Shown here: positions 24,183 to 31,142 of the stretch, one piece after another | How the letters are laid out: each line of letters opens with the position of its first letter | How positions within the stretch are numbered: the first letter of the stretch is position 1 | NCBI GenBank assembly: GCA_044222395.1 | Contig: JBGANK010000035.1 | Coordinates: 1 to 34,629 of the forward strand | DNA from: JAEUMD01 sp044222395 | GTDB lineage: Bacteria; Pseudomonadota; Alphaproteobacteria; Rhizobiales; Hyphomicrobiaceae | Length of the DNA: 34,629 nucleotides | Direction of reading: 5' to 3' | Program-made: the position numbers and the translations under genes | The notes under the pieces: generated by a model | Database searches by the model: none | What the model was told of the DNA's origin: nothing | What the model saw: the letters and a program-made list of their open reading frames with translations, nothing else

Positions 24183-25685
24183 CTAACTCTCCTTGCCGTC
24201 GTCCACTCGCTTACCTGTTGTACCGGCGGCGGGCGCGTGAATGCTACGCCCTTCCTCCGCCGCTCGCTTCGACTCGCGCGCGGCGGCGGCCTCTTTGGCC
24301 TTGGCCTTCAGCGTTGTGCCCTCGGTGGCATGACGCGTCAAATCCTCCGCCGCCTTGTCGGCCGCCACGCCCCAGTCGAGGGCCTGGTCCTGCACGTAGC
24401 GCTTTGCGAGTCGCCAAGCCGTCTCCGCCTTGGCCAACTCGTAGCCCAGATAGAAGGCATGCGAGGCATCATCCGACACATCGAGGTGCGGGTAAAGGTC
24501 GAGCGGCGTCGTGGAGACGTGGTGGCCGTCGCGATTGTAGATGTGGACGCCATCATGTCCAACCTCGATGCGGTAGTTGAGGTCGCGGACGGCGCGGGCC
24601 GCGGCGACGATCTGTTCGGGCGATTGCGGGTAGGGCAACAGGTCGTGCAGCGACAACAGACCTGCTCCGCCATAGCCCTTGGGCAAGGCGCCATCCTCGC
24701 GCGCGCGAAACATCAGCCGGCGTGCAGCGTCGTGCTCCTCGACGGTGCGGCGCGTGTGCGGTGAAACCTGCACGATGAGTACATTGCGAATTCGCAGCTC
24801 CGAGCAGATGCCTGCCAGAACTGCGGTGACACCCTGACTGTCGGCGTCCGTCAACTCGGTCAGGTTGCCAGTCCCCATCAGGATCTCGACGTCGGGGCGC
24901 AAGCGCCGCAGCTCGACATAGCGTTGCAGCGAAGCAGTGAAGCCGAAGTGAATGGGGTCGAGGACCGGGTCGGCGAGGTGCGGAATTCCCTGCTCCTTTG
25001 CCTTATCGATCGCGCGAAGCAGCGAGGCCATGTCGCCATGCGGGTTGGGCACGAGGATCGGCACGCATGTCGTGCCCTTCACCGCGGCGAGCGTCGTCTC
25101 ATCCAGACTGAGCACATAGTCGGCGCCGGCCCTCGCGCCACGTTCCAGTTCGGCCACGTCGCCGCTGTCGACACTGACGGCGAGACCGTGTGCCTTCAAG
25201 GCCGCGATGGCTGCCTCAAGGTGGGCAAACGGCGTGTCGGGCTGGCAGCCAATGTCGATGACGTCGGCACCGGCTGCGCGATGTTGCAATGCGCGTGCGA
25301 CCAATGCATCCACCGACAACGATGGAGCCTCGACGATCTCGGCGAAGATGCGCATGTCGTGGCGCGAGAAGTCAGGCGGCTTGCCGCCGCGGCCCAGGAA
25401 CGCGGGCAGGTCGATGATCTCATCAGGGCCGCGCACGAACGGCACGCCATAGTGACGGGCGAGGCTGTCGAGATCCATGCGCGAGCGGCCCGGCACGATG
25501 ACGCGGTGCACATCGCCAACAGCGGGCAGTCGGTTCTTGATGATTGCCTCGGTCATCAAGGCTGCAACCTTGATGCCGATATTGACGACGCGCCAGCTGC
25601 CGTCCGGCAGATCGGCGCCGGCGAGAGTCGCGACCAGCCGTTCCTCGGCGAGGCGGCCGGTCAGGTAGAGCTCGCGCGCAGACAT
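24183..25685 (-). CDS. Dihydropteroate-synthase-related protein (DUF6513)
   Basis: 500 residues. The N-terminal ~120 residues are the DUF6513 part; a pterin-binding TIM-barrel region follows, with ADVIDIGCQPDTPF, LAVSVDSGDVAELE and later LMGTGNLTELTDADSQG. Such proteins occur with the H4MPT and methylofuran genes of methylotrophs and are thought to act in dephospho-H4MPT synthesis, perhaps joining a pterin to an arylamine; the exact reaction is not known to me. The last ~50 residues are a charged Ala/Lys/Glu-rich tail. AGGTGA, 7 bases before the ATG, abuts the palindromic element that separates the gene from the upstream kinase. Confidence 0.82.
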   Translation of the reverse strand: MSARELYLTGRLAEERLVATLAGADLPDGSWRVVNIGIKVAALMTEAIIKNRLPAVGDVHRVIVPGRSRMDLDSLARHYGVPFVRGPDEIIDLPAFLGRGGKPPDFSRHDMRIFAEIVEAPSLSVDALVARALQHRAAGADVIDIGCQPDTPFAHLEAAIAALKAHGLAVSVDSGDVAELERGARAGADYVLSLDETTLAAVKGTTCVPILVPNPHGDMASLLRAIDKAKEQGIPHLADPVLDPIHFGFTASLQRYVELRRLRPDVEILMGTGNLTELTDADSQGVTAVLAGICSELRIRNVLIVQVSPHTRRTVEEHDAARRLMFRAREDGALPKGYGGAGLLSLHDLLPYPQSPEQIVAAARAVRDLNYRIEVGHDGVHIYNRDGHHVSTTPLDLYPHLDVSDDASHAFYLGYELAKAETAWRLAKRYVQDQALDWGVAADKAAEDLTRHATEGTTLKAKAKEAAAARESKRAAEEGRSIHAPAAGTTGKRVDDGKES

Positions 25686-25695
25686 CTCAAATCAC

Positions 25696-25799
25696 CTAGA
25701 GCGCGTTCACTTCAGATAGAATCGCAAACGCGCTCTATCTCCTTCATTTGAGCATGCATTTACGCTGAACCGCTCACACTTCAGCTAAACATGCTCTAG
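25696..25799. repeat. Palindromic intergenic element, copy 2
   Basis: 104 bases bounded by 7-bp inverted ends CTAGAGC (25696-25702) and GCTCTAG (25793-25799). The left half is a hairpin, AGAGCGCGTT with AACGCGCTCT; the right half is another, GAGCATG with CATGCTC enclosing GCTGAA/TTCAGC. It is related to the copy at 23414-23513. It lies inside the operon-like run, between the kinase stop and the DUF6513 ribosome site, so its RNA form could be a processing or stability hairpin. Confidence 0.85.
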
Positions 25800-25841
25800 A
25801 GGCGCATCGCCACGGCAATCATGGGATGGGGGCCCATGGCT

Positions 25842-26570
25842 TCAATGGCGTGGATTGTTACCGGCGAGGCCCATCACCCGTCTTGCTCCGCGCCGTGCGC
25901 GATCGGAATGGCCGGACAGGCGACGTACTTTTGCTGGCGCGGGCAACGGAGTGGCGAGACAGATTTCGGCGAGCGGCCGCTCCTCGCCCGGACCGATGAT
26001 GCGGAAGGCGAGGTCGGCGCGCTTGACGATCTCGCCGAATGCTGAATCGACGATGCCGGCCGCCGCCAGCTCTTCCGCAGTGGGCCCGCGCGGCACGCAG
26101 CGCGACTTGACGAGCAGAACGGCATCGAAGCGAAGGCGCTCGGCGAGGCGGGCGGCCAGGGCATCCGATGTCACCGACCAGTCCGCGGCAATGGCTTCAT
26201 CTGCAGCGGACACCTTGAGTGGCAGCCACACCGGAATGCGATTAACGGCAATCGCCTGGCGGATCGCCGACAGGGTTTCGACGGCGATGAAGCGGGGTTG
26301 CATATCAACCAGCAGGAGACCCATCTGATGCATGGCGAGCATGGCCATTTCATGCGCGGCGCGGTCGGAGACGCAGTGAATGGCCTGGGCTGAACGAACC
26401 TGATCGGCAAAGACGCCGCCGCCCGGCACGATCACAATCGGGCGGCGTGCGCGCGCGAGAATGGCGGCGACCCCGGAGAGCCGCGGTCCCGACAGCAGCG
26501 ATCCGCCAATCTTGACGACCAGCGGCTCAGTCTTTCGGCGCTCGTTGGCGTCGACCAGCACGCTCTTCAC
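25842..26570 (-). CDS. Amino-acid-kinase family protein, MfnE-like
   Basis: 242 residues. The phosphate-binding N-terminus PLVVKIGGSLL (Lys20) and the VIVPGGGVFADQVR loop mark the aspartokinase/uridylate-kinase superfamily; a later SVTSDALAARLAERL segment is also typical. In methanogens MfnE, of this superfamily, phosphorylates aminomethylfuran phosphate during methanofuran synthesis, and this gene sits next to mfnB, so an equivalent step in methylofuran synthesis is likely. The GTG start overlaps the FolB stop (GTGA). The final ~35 residues are basic and less conserved-looking. The function rests on context and superfamily. Confidence 0.8.
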   Translation of the reverse strand: MKSVLVDANERRKTEPLVVKIGGSLLSGPRLSGVAAILARARRPIVIVPGGGVFADQVRSAQAIHCVSDRAAHEMAMLAMHQMGLLLVDMQPRFIAVETLSAIRQAIAVNRIPVWLPLKVSAADEAIAADWSVTSDALAARLAERLRFDAVLLVKSRCVPRGPTAEELAAAGIVDSAFGEIVKRADLAFRIIGPGEERPLAEICLATPLPAPAKVRRLSGHSDRARRGARRVMGLAGNNPRH

Positions 26571-26989
26571 CCTCCATTGCGCCGGATCGGGCGGACGATC
26601 TCGACACCGACCGCCTGCGGGCCGCGCTCAAGTTTCTCGACGCGGACACGCACCTGCACGATTCTCTTGTCGGCGAGGCAATGCGCGGCGATGCGCTCGG
26701 CAAGTGTCTCGACGAGATTGATGTGGCCTTCGCCGACGATCGCGCGGATACCCTTCAGAATGTCGTCGTAGGAGGGAACCTCGGCAATGTGGTCGTGGCG
26801 AGCGGCGCCCGACGTTGCCACTTCGGCTTCGACGGTGAATCCGACCTTTTGTGTGATGCCCTGTTCCTCCGGGTAGACGCCGATATGAATGGGCAGCACG
26901 TAGTCGCGCACGAAGATGCGGTCACGCGCGGTTTCCGCCTCGTCGCGACGCCCGATGGCGCGGCTAGCCAGGACACTCAGTTCGTTCAT
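26567..26989 (-). CDS. folB: Dihydroneopterin aldolase family protein (FolB-like)
   Basis: 140 residues from the ATG at 26989, which has GAGGAGAAGAG 7 bases upstream; the open frame begins at 27028. The family pattern is clear: DRIFVRDYVLPIHIGVYPEEQ, the SYDDIL active-site tyrosine (Tyr74) and the C-terminal VRVRVEKLERG with Lys119. FolB splits 7,8-dihydroneopterin to 6-hydroxymethyl-dihydropterin and glycolaldehyde in pterin cofactor synthesis. Next to methylofuran and DHPS-like genes it more likely serves dephospho-H4MPT than folate. It has about 20 extra N-terminal residues. It overlaps the kinase by four bases and follows mfnB by 48. Confidence 0.85.
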   Translation of the reverse strand: MNELSVLASRAIGRRDEAETARDRIFVRDYVLPIHIGVYPEEQGITQKVGFTVEAEVATSGAARHDHIAEVPSYDDILKGIRAIVGEGHINLVETLAERIAAHCLADKRIVQVRVRVEKLERGPQAVGVEIVRPIRRNGG

Positions 26990-27037
26990 TGCGGGCTCTT
27001 CTCCTCGGCGCCGACAGCGGCGTGTCACCCTTATCGT

Positions 27038-27808
27038 TCATGGCTCGGACGGCATGTGGGCAGCCGACGACAGCTGCCCGATCACCGACCGCTCGATCAC
27101 CTTGCGCACCATGATCACGGCGTCGGCATCCATACTGGCCGTACGGCATTGCTGCCTGCATAGTGCCCCTCGGAAGCCCATGACGTCCGGATCAAGCGCT
27201 GTCACCATTGGGATATGCCGGAGACGCAACGCGCCCGCAAGTCCCGCAAACATTCCGACGCGCCGCGCGTGCACGATAAATTCCGCCAGTTGCGGCGGCG
27301 AAACGATATCCAGCAGCGATCCGCGGGTCTTGTCCTGGGTGTCAAGCATGACACCGACAAAGCCGGCGGCTGGCAAAGCTTCGATGATGGACCAGTCGCT
27401 GGTGCGATCGGCAAAAAGCACGGCGACACGGCGCCCGTAAGCGTCCTGCAATCTTCGACGCTGGCCCAGCTCCGCCAGCAGCTGCATCATCTGATCGCCA
27501 TCGCCCACCACCGCGATCTTGACGAGATCGGCACCGCACTTGGCAACCCGCAATATCTCATTAAGGATGCCATCAATATCGCCGGCCGGAATGTCGCCGG
27601 TGGTGGCGCTGAGCGGCGTCGTGCGTGGAACAACGGAGCGGATCGCCTGCAGGGTGGTGCTGTCGACCGCACCCAGCGCGCCGGCCTCGGGATCCTTGGT
27701 ATCGATGATGGCAGCACCACCCGTGATGGCGATCATCGCCTCTTGCGCCGACCTGACGCTGGCGAGCAGATGCGGGCGACCGGCCGCGAATTGCGGCAGT
27801 GAAGGCAT
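27038..27808 (-). CDS. mfnB: (5-formylfuran-3-yl)methyl phosphate synthase
   Basis: 256 residues of the MfnB (former DUF556) family. MfnB makes 4-(hydroxymethyl)-2-furancarboxaldehyde phosphate from two glyceraldehyde-3-phosphate molecules, the first step of the furan ring of methanofuran or methylofuran. Three lysines match the family pattern: Lys38 in AIIDTKDPEAGALGA, Lys97 in DLVKIAVVGD and Lys160 in MLDTQDKTRG. A GTG at 27823 is the alternative start, giving five more residues; its bases overlap the upstream ATPase stop as GTGA, which is the junction style of this operon, while the ATG at 27808 has no ribosome site. The gene marks the organism as a user of methylofuran. Confidence 0.9.
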   Translation of the reverse strand: MPSLPQFAAGRPHLLASVRSAQEAMIAITGGAAIIDTKDPEAGALGAVDSTTLQAIRSVVPRTTPLSATTGDIPAGDIDGILNEILRVAKCGADLVKIAVVGDGDQMMQLLAELGQRRRLQDAYGRRVAVLFADRTSDWSIIEALPAAGFVGVMLDTQDKTRGSLLDIVSPPQLAEFIVHARRVGMFAGLAGALRLRHIPMVTALDPDVMGFRGALCRQQCRTASMDADAVIMVRKVIERSVIGQLSSAAHMPSEP

Positions 27809-27819
27809 GGGAGAGACTA

Positions 27820-28539
27820 TCACGTTGTGCCGAAGATCCGTCGTTGCTCCTCGAGCACCGCCGCGCGATCGGCCCGCCGGTCGCGAGCCAGTTCCACTGC
27901 AGTGTCGGAGACCACTGTCGCAGGCGCGCCGCTCAGGCGCAAGATGCGGGTGGCGAGGGTAACCGCCTCGCTGCGATCGTGGGTGACGAACAGCACGGTG
28001 GTCGGCCGCCGCTGCCACAGATCCATGAGCAGGCGGCGTAGTCCTTCGGCGGTGGGGTCATCGAGGGAGACGAAGGGCTCGTCCATCAGCAGCACATCGG
28101 GATCGCTGATGAAGCCTCGCGCCAGGGCGGCGCGGCGCTGCATGCCAAGCGACAGGCGCTCGGGGTAGACGTTGGAAGCGTCCGCGAGGCCAACTCGGGC
28201 GAGCAGCTCAGGGATGCGCGCGAGGCGCTCGTCAGCATCGGGTAGGGCCAGCGCCACGTTCTGGTAAACGGTGCGCCAGGGCAGCAGGCGCGGGCTCTGG
28301 AACACATAGCTCAGCGCGGCTTCAGGCTGATCGAACTCGACCGAACCTTCGAAATCGCTATCGAGCCCGGCAACGATGTTGAGCAAAGTCGACTTGCCGC
28401 ATCCTGATGGACCGGTGAGGACGACGAAAGAGCCTTTCGCAATCCTTATGTCGATGGGTCCAAGCACCGGCTGGGGTGGCCGGCCAAATCCTTCCGGCCA
28501 GATTTTTCCAGCGATTTTGATTTGCACGCCACCGCTCAT
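27820..28539 (-). CDS. ABC importer ATPase, NitT/TauT type
   Basis: 239 residues from the ATG at 28539, which overlaps the permease stop as ATGA; the longer frame to 29280 is antisense-like filler. Walker A is GPSGCGKST (residues 43-51), the signature is LSLGMQRRAALARG (Met replaces the usual Gly-Gly-Gln order), and Walker B is VLLMDEPFVSLDD. It drives uptake at the inner membrane with the permease and binding protein encoded just before it. NitT/TauT systems import nitrate, sulfonates, thiamine precursors and similar small molecules; the substrate is not known here. The stop overlaps a possible GTG start of mfnB. Confidence 0.9.
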   Translation of the reverse strand: MSGGVQIKIAGKIWPEGFGRPPQPVLGPIDIRIAKGSFVVLTGPSGCGKSTLLNIVAGLDSDFEGSVEFDQPEAALSYVFQSPRLLPWRTVYQNVALALPDADERLARIPELLARVGLADASNVYPERLSLGMQRRAALARGFISDPDVLLMDEPFVSLDDPTAEGLRRLLMDLWQRRPTTVLFVTHDRSEAVTLATRILRLSGAPATVVSDTAVELARDRRADRAAVLEEQRRIFGTT

Positions 28540-29333
28540 CGGCGCCACCTGCCAGCGCGGATCTCGAGCGGCTGCAGCAGCCCGATCTCGATCAACTGAA
28601 CGACGATGATGAAGGCGACGGCGTAGGCGAGGATCATCGGCACGTCGAAGAGCTGGAATGCGACATGGAGCTGGTGACCCACGCCGTTGGGCCGACCCAG
28701 CAACTCGACCACCAGAACGATCTTCCAGACCAATGCGAGGCCGGAGCGAGCAGCGGCTGCGAAGAACGGCGCCAGCTGCGGAAGGATCACGTGGCGCAGC
28801 GTACGCAAGCGGCCGAACCGGTAGATCTCGGCCATCTCGGCCAGATCGCGCGATAGGCTGCGCGCGCCTTCGCGGATGGTGACGGCTACGTTGGGGATCT
28901 TGTTGATGGCAACGGCGATGACGGCCGCGGTTTCCGTCAATCCGAACCAGACATAGCAAAGAATGATGATGACGAGCGCCGGCAGGTTGAGAAAGAAGAT
29001 GAGCCAGCTGTCGAAGAAGCGATCGGCGGCGGCCATCCGTCCAAGCGCCAGCCCGATCATCGAGCCGATTGCCATAGCCAGTACGAAGGAGACGACGACC
29101 CGCGCAAGTGTCGCGCCGACGTGGTGGACGAGCGCGCCTGTCTGGAACTCGGCCAGCATGGCTTTCATGACGAGTGCAGGTCCGGGGAAGAGTCGACTTC
29201 CAAGCACGAGGGCCGCCAGTTCCCACAATGCAAGCAATGCGATCAGCGAGCCCAGCGACCAAGCCAGACGCGATCGCCAAGCCGACTGAGCCGAAGCCTG
29301 GAAGCCGGTGGTGCTGTCAGTTTCCAGTGCCAT
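28536..29333 (-). CDS. ABC importer permease, NitT/TauT type
   Basis: 265 residues with about six membrane segments (starting WSLGSLIALLALWELAALVLG). The cytoplasmic EAA-type loop reads EGARSLSRDLAEMAEIYRFGRLRTLRHVILP, typical of the BPD_transp_1 family. The ATG at 29333 (MALETDSTTG) is used; it lies 17 bases inside the end of the binding-protein gene. Two earlier ATG codons exist but would overlap further. The stop overlaps the ATPase start as ATGA. All three transporter genes are therefore tightly coupled. Confidence 0.88.
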   Translation of the reverse strand: MALETDSTTGFQASAQSAWRSRLAWSLGSLIALLALWELAALVLGSRLFPGPALVMKAMLAEFQTGALVHHVGATLARVVVSFVLAMAIGSMIGLALGRMAAADRFFDSWLIFFLNLPALVIIILCYVWFGLTETAAVIAVAINKIPNVAVTIREGARSLSRDLAEMAEIYRFGRLRTLRHVILPQLAPFFAAAARSGLALVWKIVLVVELLGRPNGVGHQLHVAFQLFDVPMILAYAVAFIIVVQLIEIGLLQPLEIRAGRWRR

Positions 29334-30306
29334 CGAATAATTTCGGATCAAAGGTGGTGCCATCGCCGACGAGTTCCTTGCCACCTTCTGCGGCAAGCAA
29401 CGTGAACAATTTCTCCGCCGAAGCGGTCTGCTTCTCTCCCCACGGCTTGGGGATGCCGGAACGGTAGTAAGCCTTCAGCGCGAAGTACTCGGCATCAGAA
29501 TTCGCACGCATCAGCGGCTTCAAACGGTCGAATGCCGGGTCGGAGCTGGCGAGAACCTGGTTGGCGGCATCGACGGCAGCAAAGAAGGCCTTCAGCTCTG
29601 ATGACTTTTGCGCGGCGGTTTCCTCGCGCCAGACGAAGCCGACAAGTGGCGGTGCGGGTTCGATGCCAAGCTTGGCCATGACGTCATCGACGGCAAGCAA
29701 CGGCTTGAAACCTTCCCCTTCCAGCCTGGCGGCGAAAGTCCAGAAGTTGAGGCAGGCATCGATGCGGCCATTCTTCAGTTCCTCGGCAACAAGGGGAGCT
29801 GCGCCGTAGACAGGCGATGCGAGTTCGGCGATATCCCCGCCCAGCGTCTTGCGCGAATAGGCCCGCAGGAGCAGCCAGCTCTTGTCGATAGCCGAGCCGG
29901 CGACTCCAAGGCGCTTGCCTTTCAGGTCGGCGAGCGACTTGATGGGCGAGTCCTTGGCCACCATCACCGCACCCAGCGACGACGAATAGGGACGGAACTT
30001 AAGCTTCTGGCCGAGGGATCGCTGGCGGATCGCCCATGGCCAGTCGCTTACCATGACGTCGACTTCGCCTGCCAGCAGGGCGACCGGACCCGCCTGATTG
30101 CTCGCGACCTCGACGATCTCGATCTTGACACCGGACTTCTCCGCCAAACCCTCGTGCTGGATCGTCTGGAGCACCCAACCGAGCGAGCCGAACTTGAGCG
30201 AAGCGACGCGCAAGGTGCCTGCGTTTGCCGCTCGCGCCGGCAACGGCAGGGCCGCGGCCAGGATGGTGGCGGTGGATTGCTGCAACATGGTGCGGCGATC
30301 GATCAC
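29317..30306 (-). CDS. ABC transporter substrate-binding protein, NMT1/SsuA-like
   Basis: 329 residues. The signal sequence starts MIDRRTMLQQSTATILAA; the Arg-Arg pair suggests possible Tat export, with cleavage after PARA. The mature protein has the type II binding-protein pattern: LRVASLKFGSLGWVLQTIQ, VALLAGEVDVMVSDWPWA, KSLADLKGKRLGVAG. The GTG start at 30306 is fixed by AGGGAGAAA upstream and overlaps the DUF3280 stop as GTGA; the longer frame to 30543 is not coding. It should capture a small anionic or heteroaromatic ligand in the periplasm. Linkage to methylofuran genes and to PQQ-associated genes hints at a C1-related ligand, not established. Confidence 0.87.
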   Translation of the reverse strand: MIDRRTMLQQSTATILAAALPLPARAANAGTLRVASLKFGSLGWVLQTIQHEGLAEKSGVKIEIVEVASNQAGPVALLAGEVDVMVSDWPWAIRQRSLGQKLKFRPYSSSLGAVMVAKDSPIKSLADLKGKRLGVAGSAIDKSWLLLRAYSRKTLGGDIAELASPVYGAAPLVAEELKNGRIDACLNFWTFAARLEGEGFKPLLAVDDVMAKLGIEPAPPLVGFVWREETAAQKSSELKAFFAAVDAANQVLASSDPAFDRLKPLMRANSDAEYFALKAYYRSGIPKPWGEKQTASAEKLFTLLAAEGGKELVGDGTTFDPKLFDGTGN

Positions 30307-30854
30307 TTGGTTTCTCCCTTCACGAGCAGCTTGCGTTCGGCAAGATAGCGTATACCGCGCGACCATGCCTCGTCCGTGCTTCCCTGGATGGTGGTGGACA
30401 TGACATTTGTCAGCTTCTGCTCGGCGACGTCGCGCAGGTAAAGGTTGAAGTTGAACAGCAGGTCGGAAAGCTTCTCCACGGTCGCGATCAGCGCCAGCCT
30501 GGCGCCGGCCCGCTTGGCGATGTCGTCCTCGCAACCATTGCATTTGTGAATTGGGCCAAGCTTGGCAATTTCGTCGGCCAACGATTGAGATGGAATGAGC
30601 TTGTAGCGACCGTCCGCGGCGATCCTGCGGGCGAGGTCGTCGCTGATCGCTTTCAGCCGGCGAACCTCTTCCTTGTCAGGACCGGTGGGCAGTCCACCGC
30701 CGGCGCCATAGCCCATGGCCCCGGCATCCTGGGCGGCGTCGATCATCTCGAACGGGAACAGTGCCAGTGCCGGTGATCCATCGCTCGGCGCCGCCACGAC
30801 GAGCGCCGGCATCATGACCAGGCCCGAAAGCAGCAACACCAGAAGCCGAAACAT
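30303..30854 (-). CDS. Secreted DUF3280 family protein
   Basis: 183 residues from the ATG at 30854, preceded by GGGAGGATCA. The signal peptide begins MFRLLVLLLSGLVMMPALVV, cleaved near VAA. The mature protein opens ALALFPFEMIDAAQDAG, typical of DUF2380/DUF3280 proteins, and has a CNGCEDD motif (CxxC) and a region resembling TolB-like/CsgG-type nucleotide-independent periplasmic folds. Proteins of this kind occur in PQQ-dependent methanol oxidation and lanthanide-utilisation clusters of methylotrophs. It heads the minus-strand operon and faces the PQQ-associated ABC cluster, so it probably belongs functionally to that cluster as well. Role unknown. Confidence 0.82.
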   Translation of the reverse strand: MFRLLVLLLSGLVMMPALVVAAPSDGSPALALFPFEMIDAAQDAGAMGYGAGGGLPTGPDKEEVRRLKAISDDLARRIAADGRYKLIPSQSLADEIAKLGPIHKCNGCEDDIAKRAGARLALIATVEKLSDLLFNFNLYLRDVAEQKLTNVMSTTIQGSTDEAWSRGIRYLAERKLLVKGETK

Positions 30855-31080
30855 TGATCCTCCCACGCTTCGCGGCGCGTTGTTGTCATTTTCTTGGTGC
30901 ATCGGGTGCCCCGAATTGCGGCTGAAAGCAAGAGCTTTGCACATTGGAGACTTTCAAGACGTAGAAATTCAGACAACCCGAACGCAGACGTTAAGCGCGG
31001 TTCTCACGCTAATGTTACCGCTGGTGATTAACGCGCAACGTGGCCCACATCGGCACCTGACCGCGGCAACCGATTTGAGC

Positions 31081-31112
31081 TTGAGATCATATGAAATGTA
31101 ACTATGTTACAT
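31081..31112 (+). promoter_or_regulatory. Candidate promoter with a 17-bp operator-like palindrome
   Basis: ATGTAAC-TAT-GTTACAT (31096-31112) is a perfect 7-3-7 inverted repeat in the 288-base gap between the divergent operons. TTGAGA (31081-31086) and TATGTT (31103-31108), 16 bp apart, form a possible -35/-10 pair for the plus-strand cluster, with the palindrome over the -10. A dimeric repressor of TetR type would fit. An ATGTTAC half also occurs at 31012-31018. The minus-strand promoter for DUF3280 is not clear. Confidence 0.5.
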
Positions 31113-31142
31113 CGAAAATGAACGGCCTTGAGGAGCACCTGG

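Noticed and set aside
27820..29280. 486-codon version of the importer ATPase
   Set aside because: Only the part after 28539 matches an ABC ATPase; the extra N-terminal part is antisense-like Arg-rich sequence overlapping the permease gene in another frame.
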